Source: an uncultured Desulfovibrio sp. (GTDB lineage: Bacteria; Desulfobacterota; Desulfovibrionia; Desulfovibrionales; Desulfovibrionaceae). From it: 35,084 nucleotides of DNA. Below, piece after piece: positions 23,921 to 32,497 of the stretch (within the stretch, counting starts at the first letter, position 1; every line of letters begins with the position of its first letter). The translations under genes and the position numbers were made by a program. The DNA lies in contig NZ_CALVHE010000020.1 in assembly GCF_944327235.1 (NCBI RefSeq), forward strand, positions 1 through 35,084. Reading direction: 5' to 3'. A model generated the notes under the pieces. It saw nothing but the letters and a program-made list of their open reading frames with translations. It searched no databases and was not told where the DNA came from.

Positions 23921-24065
23921 GAGCGTTTTGCCTTTGAAAAAGGTAAAACGCGAGGAGGCGGCACAGCGCCGCCCGGCCCAAAGTGAGCGGAAAGACCGCG
24001 TTTTTTCCGCGAAACGACAGGCCGTATGGTTTGAGATGTGAAGCGTCTCAAACTGAAAATGCCCT
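23921..24065 (+). repeat. Multi-hairpin palindromic element, copy C
   Basis: About 145 bp, a copy of the 3741-3883 element in the same orientation. It has CCTTTGAAAAAGG, GGCGGC-acag-GCCGCC-type, GCGG-AAAGA-CCGC followed by GTTTTTT, the shared GACAGGCCGTATGGTTTGA block, and the stem TTTGAGA / TCTCAAA (24019-24042). That stem is rebuilt with different bases from copy A. Just before it, AAACGCTCC (23891-23899) pairs with the element's own left end GGAGCGTTT (23920-23928). Apart from this and the small frames listed, 23331-24229 holds no recognisable gene. Confidence 0.85.
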
Positions 24066-24229
24066 AATGTCCTGCTCCCTGCCGTCTGCTTGCTTTCAGG
24101 CTGCCTGTCTGAGCGCAGATATTTTTCGGAAAGCGGTCCGCGCCGTTTCCGGTGTTCCCCCTGTTTGCGGACAATGGGATACTTCCGGGGCGCCATCCAT
24201 ATGATACAGTAATTCAAGGAGAATTTTTT

Positions 24230-24352
24230 ATGGACAGTCACAGTTGCACAGGAATGTCGTTCGGGCCTGTTTGTCTGTTTTTCCTGAAAGACAAGGAGCA
24301 ACACCATGTTCTGTCGCTGGAAATGCCCGCACCGCCGGGCAAGTGTTCGTGA
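24230..24352 (+). CDS. Possible mgtE leader peptide 1 (40 residues)
   Basis: An open frame beginning MDSHSCTGMSFGPVCLFFLK and ending PAPPGKCS, preceded by AAGGAG eight bases before the ATG. It overlaps a second small frame and lies 266 bases before mgtE. No family is recognised. Small leader frames are known to control magnesium-transporter genes in enterobacteria by sensing translation, and a similar role is inferred here from position alone. Confidence 0.4.
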   Translation: MDSHSCTGMSFGPVCLFFLKDKEQHHVLSLEMPAPPGKCS

Positions 24353-24506
24353 TCGCGCCATATGGGCGCATACCGCCGTACTCGTCCGGCGAAGTCGCGT
24401 TTCCCTTTTGTCTGTTGTGATGCCCGCATGGCGGGCCGTGTGCGGCAGTACCTTGCCGTCCTTCTCTTCAATGCCTGACAAAAAGGAGACGTGTCATGTA
24501 TCGTGA
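24306..24506 (+). CDS. Possible mgtE leader peptide 2 (66 residues, Arg-rich)
   Basis: An open frame beginning MFCRWKCPHRRASVRDRAIW, with AAGGAG seven bases before the ATG. It starts inside the preceding small frame and its stop lies 11 bases inside mgtE, so translation of the two would be coupled. Within it, GCCCGC-ATG-GCGGGC (24423-24437) forms a strong hairpin about 60 bases before mgtE. Ten of the first 30 residues are Arg, Lys or His. No homologue is recognised; a regulatory leader is more likely than a functional protein. Confidence 0.4.
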   Translation: MFCRWKCPHRRASVRDRAIWAHTAVLVRRSRVSLLSVVMPAWRAVCGSTLPSFSSMPDKKETCHVS

Positions 24507-25869
24507 ACTGCTTTGCGCCACGCTTGTGGACTGCCTTGCCCATCCCCGTACCGCCGATCTGGCGACCGTCCTGCGTTCCGTCCATCCTTCCGATCTGGCT
24601 GAGGCCCTGCAAGCTCTGCAGGTCGAGCAGGTCGGACAGATCTTTGCCGAAATGGAAGAGCAGGAACGCGCGGAAGTTTTTGTCTACTTTTCTCCGGAAT
24701 GGCAGAATGCGCTCCTGCCTCTCCTGCCGCGGGATATGGCGGTCCGACTTTTTGAAAGTATGGCCGCCGACGAGCGGGCGGATCTGTACCGCCATCTGGA
24801 TGAGGATGCCCGCCAGAAGCTTTTGCCCGCTCTTGCCCGGGTCGAGCGGGAGGATATCCTGCGGCTGGCCGCCTACGCCGAGGGCACCACCGGCTCGGTG
24901 ACCACGTCGGACTATGTGGCCGTGACGCCGCAAATGCATGTTGCCGAGGCGCTGGCCCATGTCCGGGCGACGGCGCCGGACAAGGAGACCATTTATATAT
25001 TGTATGCGCTGGATGCGGAAGGCCGCCTCTGCGGTACGGTTTCTCTGCGGGAGCTGCTGCTGGCCGATGACCGGCAGACCATCGGTGACATCATGCGCCG
25101 GCATCCCGTATCCGTTCGGGCGGACAGTCCCCGCGAAGAGGCGGCAGAGCGCATCCGGCGATATGACCTGCTGGCGCTGCCGGTCATCAATGGCGGCGAC
25201 AGGATGATCGGCATCATCACCGTGGACGACGCCATGGACATAGAAAAGGAGCTGGACGCCGGTCAGCTGGCCCGCTTCGGCGGTACCGCCTCCGATGACG
25301 GCACGGATCTGGACATCCTGGCCACGCCCCTGCGCACCATGTTCCGCGTCAGGGTGTTCTGGCTTCTCCTTCTGACGCTGTTAGGCGTGGTGACGAGCAG
25401 TTTTGTGGCGGCACAGGAGGAGATGCTCTCGCGTGCCATCGTGTTGGCCGCCTTCATTGCGCCCATTGTCGATATGGGCGGCAATGCGGGCAGTCAGTCA
25501 GCCACGCTGGTCATCCGTGCCATGGCGCTGGGGGATGTCGCCCTGCGCTGGCAGGATGTGTGGCGCGTGCTGCGGCGGGAGCTGCCCGTGGCGGCGTCCC
25601 TCGGCGTTGTGGTGGCTCTGCTGGAAGCGGTCATGGCCTTCTTTTCCAAGGGGATCGGCGGCGATGTCCTGCTGGTGGTGGGGCTGAGTATGCTGGTTTG
25701 CACCGCGCTGGGGGGCGTGGTGGGGGCGCTGCTGCCTTTCATGGCCCGGCGTCTCGGAACGGACCCGGCCACGTTGTCCTCTCCGCTGATCACGTCGGTG
25801 ATGGATCTGGCGGGCGTGTTCGTCTACTTCTCCCTGGCTTACCTCTTTCTGGGGCATATGCTGGGGTAG
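24496..25869 (+). CDS. mgtE: Magnesium transporter MgtE
   Basis: A 457-residue Mg2+ channel. The N domain (residues about 1-125) carries the typical helical superhelix with LHPSDLAEALQALQ-type text (here VHPSDLAEALQALQ). Two CBS domains follow at about 135-255 (ending IGIITVDDAMDIEKE), then a connecting helix and five membrane helices from about residue 285. The pore region has FIAPIVDMGGNAGSQSATLVIRA, the family's most conserved stretch, with the channel-lining Asp and Asn residues. AAGGAG lies before the ATG at 24496. In known MgtE proteins, the N and CBS domains close the pore when cytosolic Mg2+ is high. Two small frames with good ribosome binding sites precede it. Confidence 0.96.
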   Translation: MYRELLCATLVDCLAHPRTADLATVLRSVHPSDLAEALQALQVEQVGQIFAEMEEQERAEVFVYFSPEWQNALLPLLPRDMAVRLFESMAADERADLYRHLDEDARQKLLPALARVEREDILRLAAYAEGTTGSVTTSDYVAVTPQMHVAEALAHVRATAPDKETIYILYALDAEGRLCGTVSLRELLLADDRQTIGDIMRRHPVSVRADSPREEAAERIRRYDLLALPVINGGDRMIGIITVDDAMDIEKELDAGQLARFGGTASDDGTDLDILATPLRTMFRVRVFWLLLLTLLGVVTSSFVAAQEEMLSRAIVLAAFIAPIVDMGGNAGSQSATLVIRAMALGDVALRWQDVWRVLRRELPVAASLGVVVALLEAVMAFFSKGIGGDVLLVVGLSMLVCTALGGVVGALLPFMARRLGTDPATLSSPLITSVMDLAGVFVYFSLAYLFLGHMLG

Positions 25870-25951
25870 AGCAGAGCGGCTGGAACGTGGGACGGACGGG
25901 AGCTTTCGACGCCCGCGGCGTTGAATGACGTCCTTGCCTCCTGCGGGAGAA

Positions 25952-25994
25952 CCATAGAGCACGGGAGAGATGCTTCCTCTCCCGTGCTCTATGG
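25952..25994. other. 17-bp perfect hairpin between convergent genes
   Basis: CCATAGAGCACGGGAGA at 25952-25968 and its exact complement at 25978-25994 surround a nine-base loop. There is no T tract on either strand. The position between mgtE and the convergent DJ-1/PfpI gene suggests a bidirectional transcription stop or 3' stabiliser. Confidence 0.7.
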
Positions 25995-26036
25995 CTAACG
26001 CCGCCCGTGCGGCGTCGTACCTTCAGGGAAGTTTTT

Positions 26037-26621
26037 CTAGATGCTGATCTGTGCGCCCAGCAGCTTGACGAAAGCGGCGATCCAGGCCGGATGCGCGGGC
26101 CAGGCCGGCGCGGTGACCAGATGACCGGACACCACGGCATTGGAGGCCGTTTCATTGCTGTCGGCCCAGGTGGCGCCCGCATCGACCACATCAGGCTTGA
26201 CGGCGGCGTAGCAGGTGCACGTCTTGCCCTTGAGCACGCCGGCGGACACGAGGATCTGCGGGCCGTGGCAGATGGCGGCAATGGGCTTTTTGGCGGCGTC
26301 GAATTCGCGCACGATGTCCAGCACGCGGGCATTGAGGCGCAGATATTCGGGGGCGCGGCCGCCAGGGACCACGAGGCCGACGTAATCGGCAACGTTCACC
26401 TTGTCGAAATCGTAGTTGATGGCAAAATTGTGGCCGCGCTTTTCGGAATAGGTCTGGTCGCCCTCAAAGTCATGGATGGCGGTCTTCACCACATCGCCGG
26501 CCTTCTTGCCGGGGCAGACGGCGTGCACTTCATAGCCCAGCATGAGCAGCATCTGAAAGGGCACCATCACTTCGTAATCTTCCACAAAATCGCCGGCCAG
26601 CAAAAGGATTTTTTTGCTCAT
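26037..26621 (-). CDS. DJ-1/PfpI-family protein
   Basis: A 194-residue protein of the DJ-1/PfpI class-I glutamine-amidotransferase-like superfamily. The nucleophilic elbow is visible as AAICHGPQ with C118, together with the acidic residues in GDFVEDYE (10-17) and [10 protein letters not shown] (86-95). Members act as glyoxalases, protein deglycases or chaperones that deal with carbonyl stress, and some are proteases. A GAG-type ribosome binding site precedes the ATG. It is transcribed away from the FmdB-like gene and appears monocistronic. The biochemical activity cannot be chosen from sequence. Confidence 0.92.
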   Translation of the reverse strand: MSKKILLLAGDFVEDYEVMVPFQMLLMLGYEVHAVCPGKKAGDVVKTAIHDFEGDQTYSEKRGHNFAINYDFDKVNVADYVGLVVPGGRAPEYLRLNARVLDIVREFDAAKKPIAAICHGPQILVSAGVLKGKTCTCYAAVKPDVVDAGATWADSNETASNAVVSGHLVTAPAWPAHPAWIAAFVKLLGAQISI

Positions 26622-26802
26622 TGTTCAAGCTCCTGAAAAAAGATCCAAAGGGGCTTTTCCGCTTTGGGAGGCCCGCCTGAACGCTCCGTACCGGGAAACG
26701 GGACGGATTGCGACTTGCCTTGCCCCTTCTCGTGGTTATATAAGCATCAACATGGCGGCCGCAAGGCCGGAAAGAGAAATTTTTCCCGAGAGGCGCTATC
26801 CT

Positions 26803-27069
26803 ATGCCCATGTTTGATTTTTACTGTCCCCAGTGCAAGACCACGTTTGAAGAACTGGTGTTTGGCGACGAGGTGCCGCCCTGTCCGCACTGCGGTGCGGA
26901 ACGGACCGAGCGGCAGGTGAGTGCCCCCAGTCCGCTCAAGACCGGGGCTTTCCCCTTCAAGGTCGGGCCGGTACATCCTCTGGCCTCCAAAATGGGCAAG
27001 GGGCTTGCGGGCTGCGGCGGAGCCTGCGGGACGGGGAGCTGTCCGTCGGCACAGGGCGGGAACTCCTGA
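26803..27069 (+). CDS. FmdB-type zinc-ribbon protein
   Basis: An 88-residue protein with the FmdB/CxxC_CxxC_SSSS ribbon at its start: MPMFDFYCPQCKTTFEELV gives C8-x2-C11, and PPCPHCG gives C27-x2-C30. A Gly/Cys-rich tail (GCGGACGTGSCPS) adds three more cysteines. The family is a putative regulator or metal-binding adaptor. GAGAGG lies upstream of the ATG at 26803. About 180 bases with no gene follow before the yicC-family gene. Confidence 0.88.
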   Translation: MPMFDFYCPQCKTTFEELVFGDEVPPCPHCGAERTERQVSAPSPLKTGAFPFKVGPVHPLASKMGKGLAGCGGACGTGSCPSAQGGNS

Positions 27070-27248
27070 TCATCGGCCGCAAGGGGGAGCTCCACATGCA
27101 AGGGCCGGGTTACCGGGGGAGGTCCCGTTCCGGGCCGCATGATTGCAAACGCTTCGGGCATGGCCTATGCTGACGCGGGCCATCAGGTGACCGCTCCGGA
27201 TGCTGTCCTTTCAGGCGACGAAGCCTCTTTTTCTTTGGGAGCACATAC

Positions 27249-28130
27249 ATGGTATTCAGCATGACCGGTTTTGGCCGCTGCCTTGTGGAAAATGGCGGCG
27301 TGACCCAGCAGTGGGAGGTCAAGAGTGTCAACAGTCGCCATCTTGATCTGAAATGGCGTCTGCCCGCCTGCGCCCGCAGTCTGGAGCCCCGGCTGGAAAA
27401 GGTGGTTAGGCGGCACGCTTCGCGCGGACGGGTGGACATCAGTCTGCAACTGCAGTTTGCTCCGGATTGTCTGCCGCCGCTGAATTTCGACATGGCGGCG
27501 GCCTCGTCCATGCTCGACAGCCTGCAGGCCCTTGCCCAGCGGCGGGGCGACGTGTACCGGCCCGACTATAATGCTCTGCTGGCTCTGGCTCCGCTGTGGG
27601 GCGACAGTGGCGACGATACGGACGAAGAGCTGGTCGATCAGCTGGAAAGCGGTCTGGAGCTGGCCCTGCAGGACTGGAACGAGGCCCGCAGCAAGGAGGG
27701 ACATGCCCTCGCTGTGGACATGCAGTCCCGCATCCTGCGCATGGAGGAGTGGACGGGACGCATCATGGAGCGTGCGCCGCAGATCAAGGAAGAGCGGGCG
27801 GCCCAGATGCGGGAACGCATCGGTGAGGCTCTGGCGGCCCATGCTCTGGAGCTGGAGGAAGGGCGCTTCCTGCAGGAAGTGACCGTGCTTGCCGACCGTC
27901 TGGATGTGAGCGAAGAACTTACCCGCCTGCAGACCCATCTGGAGCGTTTGCATGAACTGCTGGATGACGGCAAGGATGCGGGGCGGCGGCTGGACTTTAC
28001 CCTTCAGGAATGTTTCCGGGAGATCAATACCTGCGGCAACAAGCTGCCTGATGTGCAGCTTTCGCGCATGGTGGTGGATTTCAAGAACGAGCTGGAGAAA
28101 TGCCGGGAACAGGTGCAGAATCTGGAATAG
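27249..28130 (+). CDS. YicC-family protein (putative endoribonuclease)
   Basis: A 293-residue protein with the YicC N-terminal signature MVFSMTGFGR and EVKSVNSRHLDLKWRLP, and the C-terminal DUF1732 block (EVTVLADRLDVSEELTRLQTHL, CGNKLPDVQLSRMVVDFKNELEKCREQVQNLE). YicC in E. coli is reported to act as an endoribonuclease. GGAG lies upstream of the ATG at 27249. It starts a rightward block with the RemA-like gene (three bases apart), gmk and pyrF, an arrangement common in several bacterial phyla. Confidence 0.94.
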   Translation: MVFSMTGFGRCLVENGGVTQQWEVKSVNSRHLDLKWRLPACARSLEPRLEKVVRRHASRGRVDISLQLQFAPDCLPPLNFDMAAASSMLDSLQALAQRRGDVYRPDYNALLALAPLWGDSGDDTDEELVDQLESGLELALQDWNEARSKEGHALAVDMQSRILRMEEWTGRIMERAPQIKEERAAQMRERIGEALAAHALELEEGRFLQEVTVLADRLDVSEELTRLQTHLERLHELLDDGKDAGRRLDFTLQECFREINTCGNKLPDVQLSRMVVDFKNELEKCREQVQNLE

Positions 28131-28133
28131 GGC

Positions 28134-28391
28134 ATGGCCAGAGAAAAACTGATCAACATAGGCTTCGGCAATTTTGTGCTGGCCGGGCGCGTGGTGAGCA
28201 TCGTCAATCCCGCCTCTTCGCCCATGCGCCGCTTGCGGGAAGATGCCCGTGCCGAAGGGCGGCTGGTGGATGCGACACAGGGACGCCGCACGCGTTCCAT
28301 CATCGTGACGGACTCCAACCACATCATCCTTTCGTCCATCCAGCCGGAAACCATCAGCCAGCGTTTTGCGCAGGAAGGGAATGAATCATGA
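28134..28391 (+). CDS. RemA/DUF370-family DNA-binding regulator
   Basis: An 85-residue protein matching the RemA/DUF370 family: [28 protein letters not shown], then [29 protein letters not shown]. In Bacillus RemA is a ring-forming DNA-binding activator of biofilm genes; in other bacteria its role is unknown. It begins three bases after the yicC-family stop, and its stop overlaps the gmk start by four bases, so it is probably translated by coupling. Confidence 0.92.
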   Translation: MAREKLINIGFGNFVLAGRVVSIVNPASSPMRRLREDARAEGRLVDATQGRRTRSIIVTDSNHIILSSIQPETISQRFAQEGNES

Positions 28392-29014
28392 AGCGACACG
28401 GTATCGCGCTGGTCATCAGCGCGCCTTCCGGCGCGGGCAAGACAACGCTCATCAGCCGTCTGCGGGAGGAATTCCCCCATTTCGGCTACTCCGTCTCCTG
28501 CACGACGCGCACGCCGCGCGCTGGAGAATGCGACGGGAAGGATTATCATTTTTGGACGCGCGCCCGTTTTGAGGATCAGCGTGCGGCAGGGTATTTTGCC
28601 GAATGGGCCGAGGTGCACGGCAATCTGTATGGGACGCCGCTCGAGCCGCTGCGTCGGATGCTCGAGCAGGGCCAGGACGTGCTGTTCGATATCGATGTGC
28701 AGGGAGCTCGCCAGCTGAAGGAAAGCCTGCGGGAGGCGGTATTCCTCTTTATCCTGCCGCCCAGCTTGTCGGAGCTGGAAAAGCGCCTGCACGGCCGCGG
28801 TCTGGACAGCGAGGAGACCATTGCCCGCCGTCTGCGCAATGCCTGTACGGAGCTGCGCGAAGCGCCGTGGTATGATTATCTGATCGTCAATGACGATGTG
28901 GATGCGGCCTATGCCCGGTTACGCGCCGCCTATGTCGCCGCGACCCTGCGGCCTCTCTGCCGCCCGGAGCTTGTGCGGGCGCTGGAGCAGGGACGGCTGG
29001 AGGAAGAGCGCTAG
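28388..29014 (+). CDS. gmk: Guanylate kinase
   Basis: A 208-residue GMP kinase, which makes GDP from GMP and ATP. The P-loop [11 protein letters not shown] (about 10-20) is followed by the GMP-binding region [30 protein letters not shown] and [14 protein letters not shown], all standard for the family. The start codon overlaps the RemA-like stop (ATGA). It is slightly shorter than many homologues but complete. Confidence 0.97.
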   Translation: MKRHGIALVISAPSGAGKTTLISRLREEFPHFGYSVSCTTRTPRAGECDGKDYHFWTRARFEDQRAAGYFAEWAEVHGNLYGTPLEPLRRMLEQGQDVLFDIDVQGARQLKESLREAVFLFILPPSLSELEKRLHGRGLDSEETIARRLRNACTELREAPWYDYLIVNDDVDAAYARLRAAYVAATLRPLCRPELVRALEQGRLEEER

Positions 29015-29028
29015 CAAGGGAGGAACGC

Positions 29029-29712
29029 ATGGCCGAACTGGTGGTTGCCCTGGATTTTCCCGATACCGACAGCGCGCTTGCGCTTGCGCGGCAGCTGCGT
29101 GGCGTTGTGCCGTGGTGCAAGGTGGGCATGGAGCTCTTTTGTCTTGCCGGGCCTGCGGTGTTGACGCGGTTGCGGGAGATGGGCTTTCATGTTTTTCTGG
29201 ATCTGAAATTCTACGATATCCCGAACACGGTGGCCCAGGCTGTCAGAGCCGCGGCGCAGAGCGGGGCGGAATTGCTGACCATCCATACCCAGGGCGGGGA
29301 GCGCATGTGCCGTGAGGCCGTGGCTGCCGCCGCCGCCTGCGAGCGGCCGCCGCTGGTCTTCGGCGTTACGGTGCTGACGAGCTTCGGGCCGGGGCAGATG
29401 CCGGGCATCACGAAGCCTCCGGCGGATTTTGCTGGCGAGCTTGCCGGTATGGCCGACAGTTGGCAGCTGGACGGCATCGTCTGTTCCGGGCAGGAGGCGG
29501 CCGCCGTCAAGGGGCGGCATCCGCGGCTGCGCTGTCTGTGTCCGGGCATTCGTCCGGCGTCCGCCAGCGCGGACGACCAATGCCGCATCATGACGCCTGC
29601 CGCCGCTGTGGCGGCTGGTGCGGACTATCTTGTGGTGGGCCGGCCCATTACCCGAGCGGCTGATCCGCTGGCGGCCGCCCACGCCATCCTCGACGAAATG
29701 CATACCTGCTAG
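29029..29712 (+). CDS. pyrF: Orotidine 5'-phosphate decarboxylase
   Basis: A 227-residue TIM-barrel enzyme that makes UMP in the last step of de novo pyrimidine synthesis. The catalytic array DLKFYDIPNT is present, with the phosphate-binding end GADYLVVGRPITRA. VVALDF at the start supplies the first barrel strand aspartate. GGAGG lies before the ATG, 14 bases after gmk. Together with gmk it gives this block a nucleotide-metabolism character. Confidence 0.97.
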   Translation: MAELVVALDFPDTDSALALARQLRGVVPWCKVGMELFCLAGPAVLTRLREMGFHVFLDLKFYDIPNTVAQAVRAAAQSGAELLTIHTQGGERMCREAVAAAAACERPPLVFGVTVLTSFGPGQMPGITKPPADFAGELAGMADSWQLDGIVCSGQEAAAVKGRHPRLRCLCPGIRPASASADDQCRIMTPAAAVAAGADYLVVGRPITRAADPLAAAHAILDEMHTC

Positions 29713-29723
29713 ACGGAGTTTCC

Positions 29724-30725
29724 ATGTCCCAACCCACAGCTCCCCAGACCGGCGCCCCGCGTCCGCAGCAGCAGCCGGAAGTACGCGGCGTCTTTTCCAC
29801 GCAGGAGATCCGCAAGGTCGGTACCGGCACCACCACCCGCAAGACCGTGCAGAAAACGTTCTGGTTCGTGGAGCAGCACGGCAGCGAGATCGAGTGCCAG
29901 CCGCTCAACACCAACTATGTCCCCAGCGGTCCCAAGCGCAAGATCAGCATGGAGGACCTGATCAACAAATTTTCGCCGGAGCCGGAATTCTACATGAATT
30001 CCGTGTATCCCAAGATGCAGGAACTCCAGTATTCCGTCCGTCAGGGGGACAGATACCGGGAAAGCGGCGAGACCTTTGCGGCGGAATACGAGTATTCCCG
30101 CGCCCTCAAGGTGGACGAGGACAATGTGCGGGCCAATTTCGGCATCGGCCTCACCTACCTTGAGCGCGGCGACGCCAGCAAGGCGCAGGACATCTTCGAA
30201 CGTCTCGTCAAGCTGGATGCGGCCTTTGAACCGCAGCACAAACATCTTTTCAACGAGTTCGGCATCAATCTGCGCAAGAACAAGATGCTTGCCGAATCCC
30301 GTGAATACTACGCCCGCGCCCTGCAGCTCTCGCCCAAGGACGAGAACCTGAACATGAACATGGCGCGCGTGCTGCTGGAATCCAAGGATATGGACGGCTG
30401 CGTGGACTACCTGCTGGAAGCCCTGCGCCTTGCGCCGCGCCATGAGCAGTCGCTGAAGTTCATGAGCTGGCTCATCCAGAAGAATCTGATCCCGTCCGGC
30501 AAGATGGAGGACGTCAAGCAGGCCATCGCCGCGTCCAAGGCTGCCGCTCCGGCGCCTGCCGCCTCGCCTGCCGCGAATGAGGGTGTGGCTGCCGTCACGC
30601 CGGCAGGCGCGCAGGAGGATGATCCGCTGATCGAGGATGCGCCGGTAGCCGCACCGGTCGCTCCGGCATCCGCGCCCGCTGCGCCGTCCGCATCGCCGGA
30701 TCCTTTCGTTGATACGACGGCATGA
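29724..30725 (+). CDS. TPR-repeat protein
   Basis: A 333-residue soluble protein with at least three tetratricopeptide repeats in the middle (about residues 105-250; for example [20 protein letters not shown] and [19 protein letters not shown]). It has a Gln/Pro-rich N terminus with [22 protein letters not shown], and a long Ala/Pro-rich C-terminal tail (about 275-333). The N-terminal segment is distinctive and I do not assign it a family. The start is 11 bases after pyrF, and the last codons overlap the recJ start (ATGA). Its function is unknown; TPRs usually mediate protein contacts. Confidence 0.85.
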   Translation: MSQPTAPQTGAPRPQQQPEVRGVFSTQEIRKVGTGTTTRKTVQKTFWFVEQHGSEIECQPLNTNYVPSGPKRKISMEDLINKFSPEPEFYMNSVYPKMQELQYSVRQGDRYRESGETFAAEYEYSRALKVDEDNVRANFGIGLTYLERGDASKAQDIFERLVKLDAAFEPQHKHLFNEFGINLRKNKMLAESREYYARALQLSPKDENLNMNMARVLLESKDMDGCVDYLLEALRLAPRHEQSLKFMSWLIQKNLIPSGKMEDVKQAIAASKAAAPAPAASPAANEGVAAVTPAGAQEDDPLIEDAPVAAPVAPASAPAAPSASPDPFVDTTA

Positions 30726-32446
30726 AGAATTGGCTTTATCGTCAGCCGCCCGAAACTCCGTGCCCGGACTGGGCCGAAGCGCTGTCCATCTCGCCCCTGC
30801 TGCTGGACGTGCTCTGGCGGCGCGGCTTCACCTGTCGTGAAAGCATCGATGCCTTCCTTTCGTCGCGTCTGCAGCAGCTGACGCCGCCGCAGGACTGGCC
30901 GCAGTTGCCCGCCGCCGCCGCGCTCCTGAGCGATGCGCTGCTGGCGGGGAAGAAGTTGGCCGTCTGGGGGGATTACGATGTGGACGGTATCACGTCCACC
31001 GCGCTGGTGCTGGATGTGCTGGAGCATCATGGCGTGGAGGCCGTCAGTCATATCCCCGACCGGCGCAGCGAGGGCTACGGGCTCAATACGGCGGGCATCG
31101 AAGCCCTTGCCGCCGCAGGCTGCGGGGTGCTGTTGACCGTGGATTGCGGCATTTCCGATGTGGAGCCCATTGCCCGCGCCCGTGAACTGGGCATGACGGT
31201 CATCATCTCCGACCATCATCTGCCGCCTGACGAGCTGCCGGCCGCTCATGCCATCTGCAATCCGCGTCTCATGGAGGAGAGCACCTGCCCCTGTCCGCAT
31301 CTGGCGGGCGTAGGGGTGGCCTTTTTCCTCATGGCGGCGGTCAATGCCCGGCTGGCCGCGCAGACAGGCAGGCGTTTCCGCATGGATGACGTGCTGGATC
31401 TGGTGGCGCTGGGCACCCTTGCCGATGTCATGCGCCTTACCGGACAGAACCGCATCCTTGTGCGGGGCGGATTACAGCGCCTGGCCATGACCACTCGGCC
31501 GGGCATGGCGGCGCTCAAGGTCGTCAGCAAATTTGACGCCGCGGCCCACCTCAGTGCCGGGCAGGTGGTATTCCGGCTGGCGCCGCGCATCAACGCCGCA
31601 GGGCGCATGGGGCACGGGCGCGTGGCGCTCGAGCTGCTGCGCAGCAGGGATCATCTGGAAGCAGCGGCGCTGGCGCGCGAACTGGACGCCCTCAACAGCG
31701 AACGACAGCAGGAAGAAGAGCGCATGGTGCAGGAGGCCCGGCAGCAGGCGCTGGAACTGCTGGCCGTGCGGCCCCGCCCCGGACTTGTCCTCTACGGACG
31801 GGACTGGCATCCGGGCATCGTGGGCATCGTGGCCTCCAAGATCGTGGAGGAGTTCTACCGGCCCACTATCATCCTTTGTGAGGATCAGGGGGCCGTCAAG
31901 GGCTCCGGGCGCTCCATCCGGGAATTCGACCTCTATGAAGGCCTTGGTCAGGCATCGACCCACCTGCTGCGCTTCGGCGGGCACAAGCTGGCAGCGGGCG
32001 TGCGTCTGGAGCTGGAGCATCTCGAAGACTTCCGCCGGGACTTTGAACAGGCGGCGGAAAAGGTGCTCGGGCCGGAGCCGCTCATCCCCAGCCTCCTGCT
32101 GGAACGCGAACTGGATTTCGCCACTGCCGGGGACCTCTGTTTCCTCAAGGAGCTGGAACTGCTCCAGCCCTTCGGTCCCGGCAATGCGGAGCCTGTGTTC
32201 GCCTCGCCGGAACTGGTCATCAAGGAACGTCGCCCTCTGGGCACGAATCGGGAACATGCCCTCCTCAAGGTTCAAGATACCCTTTCAGGGGTGACGCTGA
32301 CGGCCAAGGCCTGGCGAATGGGAGAGCAATTCCCGCCCTCCTGCGTGGGGAGCCGTGTGCGTCTGGCCTATACCCCGCGCATAGATACCTATAACGGCAT
32401 AGCCTCGGTGGATATCTCCATCAAGGATTGGAAGCCCGTCGCCTGA
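30722..32446 (+). CDS. recJ: Single-strand DNA exonuclease RecJ
   Basis: A 574-residue 5'-3' single-strand exonuclease of the DHH superfamily, close to the E. coli length. The metal-binding motifs are visible: [15 protein letters not shown] (motif I), [18 protein letters not shown] (DHH motif) and NPR. The DHHA1 motif [13 protein letters not shown] is near residue 420, followed by an OB-fold region. RecJ works in recombination, mismatch and base-excision repair. The start overlaps the TPR gene by four bases. Confidence 0.96.
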   Translation: MKNWLYRQPPETPCPDWAEALSISPLLLDVLWRRGFTCRESIDAFLSSRLQQLTPPQDWPQLPAAAALLSDALLAGKKLAVWGDYDVDGITSTALVLDVLEHHGVEAVSHIPDRRSEGYGLNTAGIEALAAAGCGVLLTVDCGISDVEPIARARELGMTVIISDHHLPPDELPAAHAICNPRLMEESTCPCPHLAGVGVAFFLMAAVNARLAAQTGRRFRMDDVLDLVALGTLADVMRLTGQNRILVRGGLQRLAMTTRPGMAALKVVSKFDAAAHLSAGQVVFRLAPRINAAGRMGHGRVALELLRSRDHLEAAALARELDALNSERQQEEERMVQEARQQALELLAVRPRPGLVLYGRDWHPGIVGIVASKIVEEFYRPTIILCEDQGAVKGSGRSIREFDLYEGLGQASTHLLRFGGHKLAAGVRLELEHLEDFRRDFEQAAEKVLGPEPLIPSLLLERELDFATAGDLCFLKELELLQPFGPGNAEPVFASPELVIKERRPLGTNREHALLKVQDTLSGVTLTAKAWRMGEQFPPSCVGSRVRLAYTPRIDTYNGIASVDISIKDWKPVA

Positions 32447-32470
32447 GGTTCCCCACCTCTCTGCTTTTTT
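32445..32470 (+). terminator. recJ terminator
   Basis: GAGGT (32445-32449) pairs with ACCTC (32455-32459), with TTTTTT at 32465-32470. The stem begins inside the recJ stop codon. It is weaker than the other terminators in the window; the C-rich stretch after it (32473-32495) may add structure. Confidence 0.55.
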
Positions 32471-32497
32471 GTGGGGGTCCCCCCTTCCCCCAAACGA

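Noticed and set aside
23581..24481. Minus-strand open frames across repeat C
   Set aside because: They translate the repeat, and similar peptides arise from copies A and B in several frames; the signal is DNA structure, not protein conservation.
24066..24495. An M-box (ykoK) magnesium riboswitch before mgtE
   Set aside because: The conserved M-box core sequences could not be found by eye; a covariance search would be decisive.
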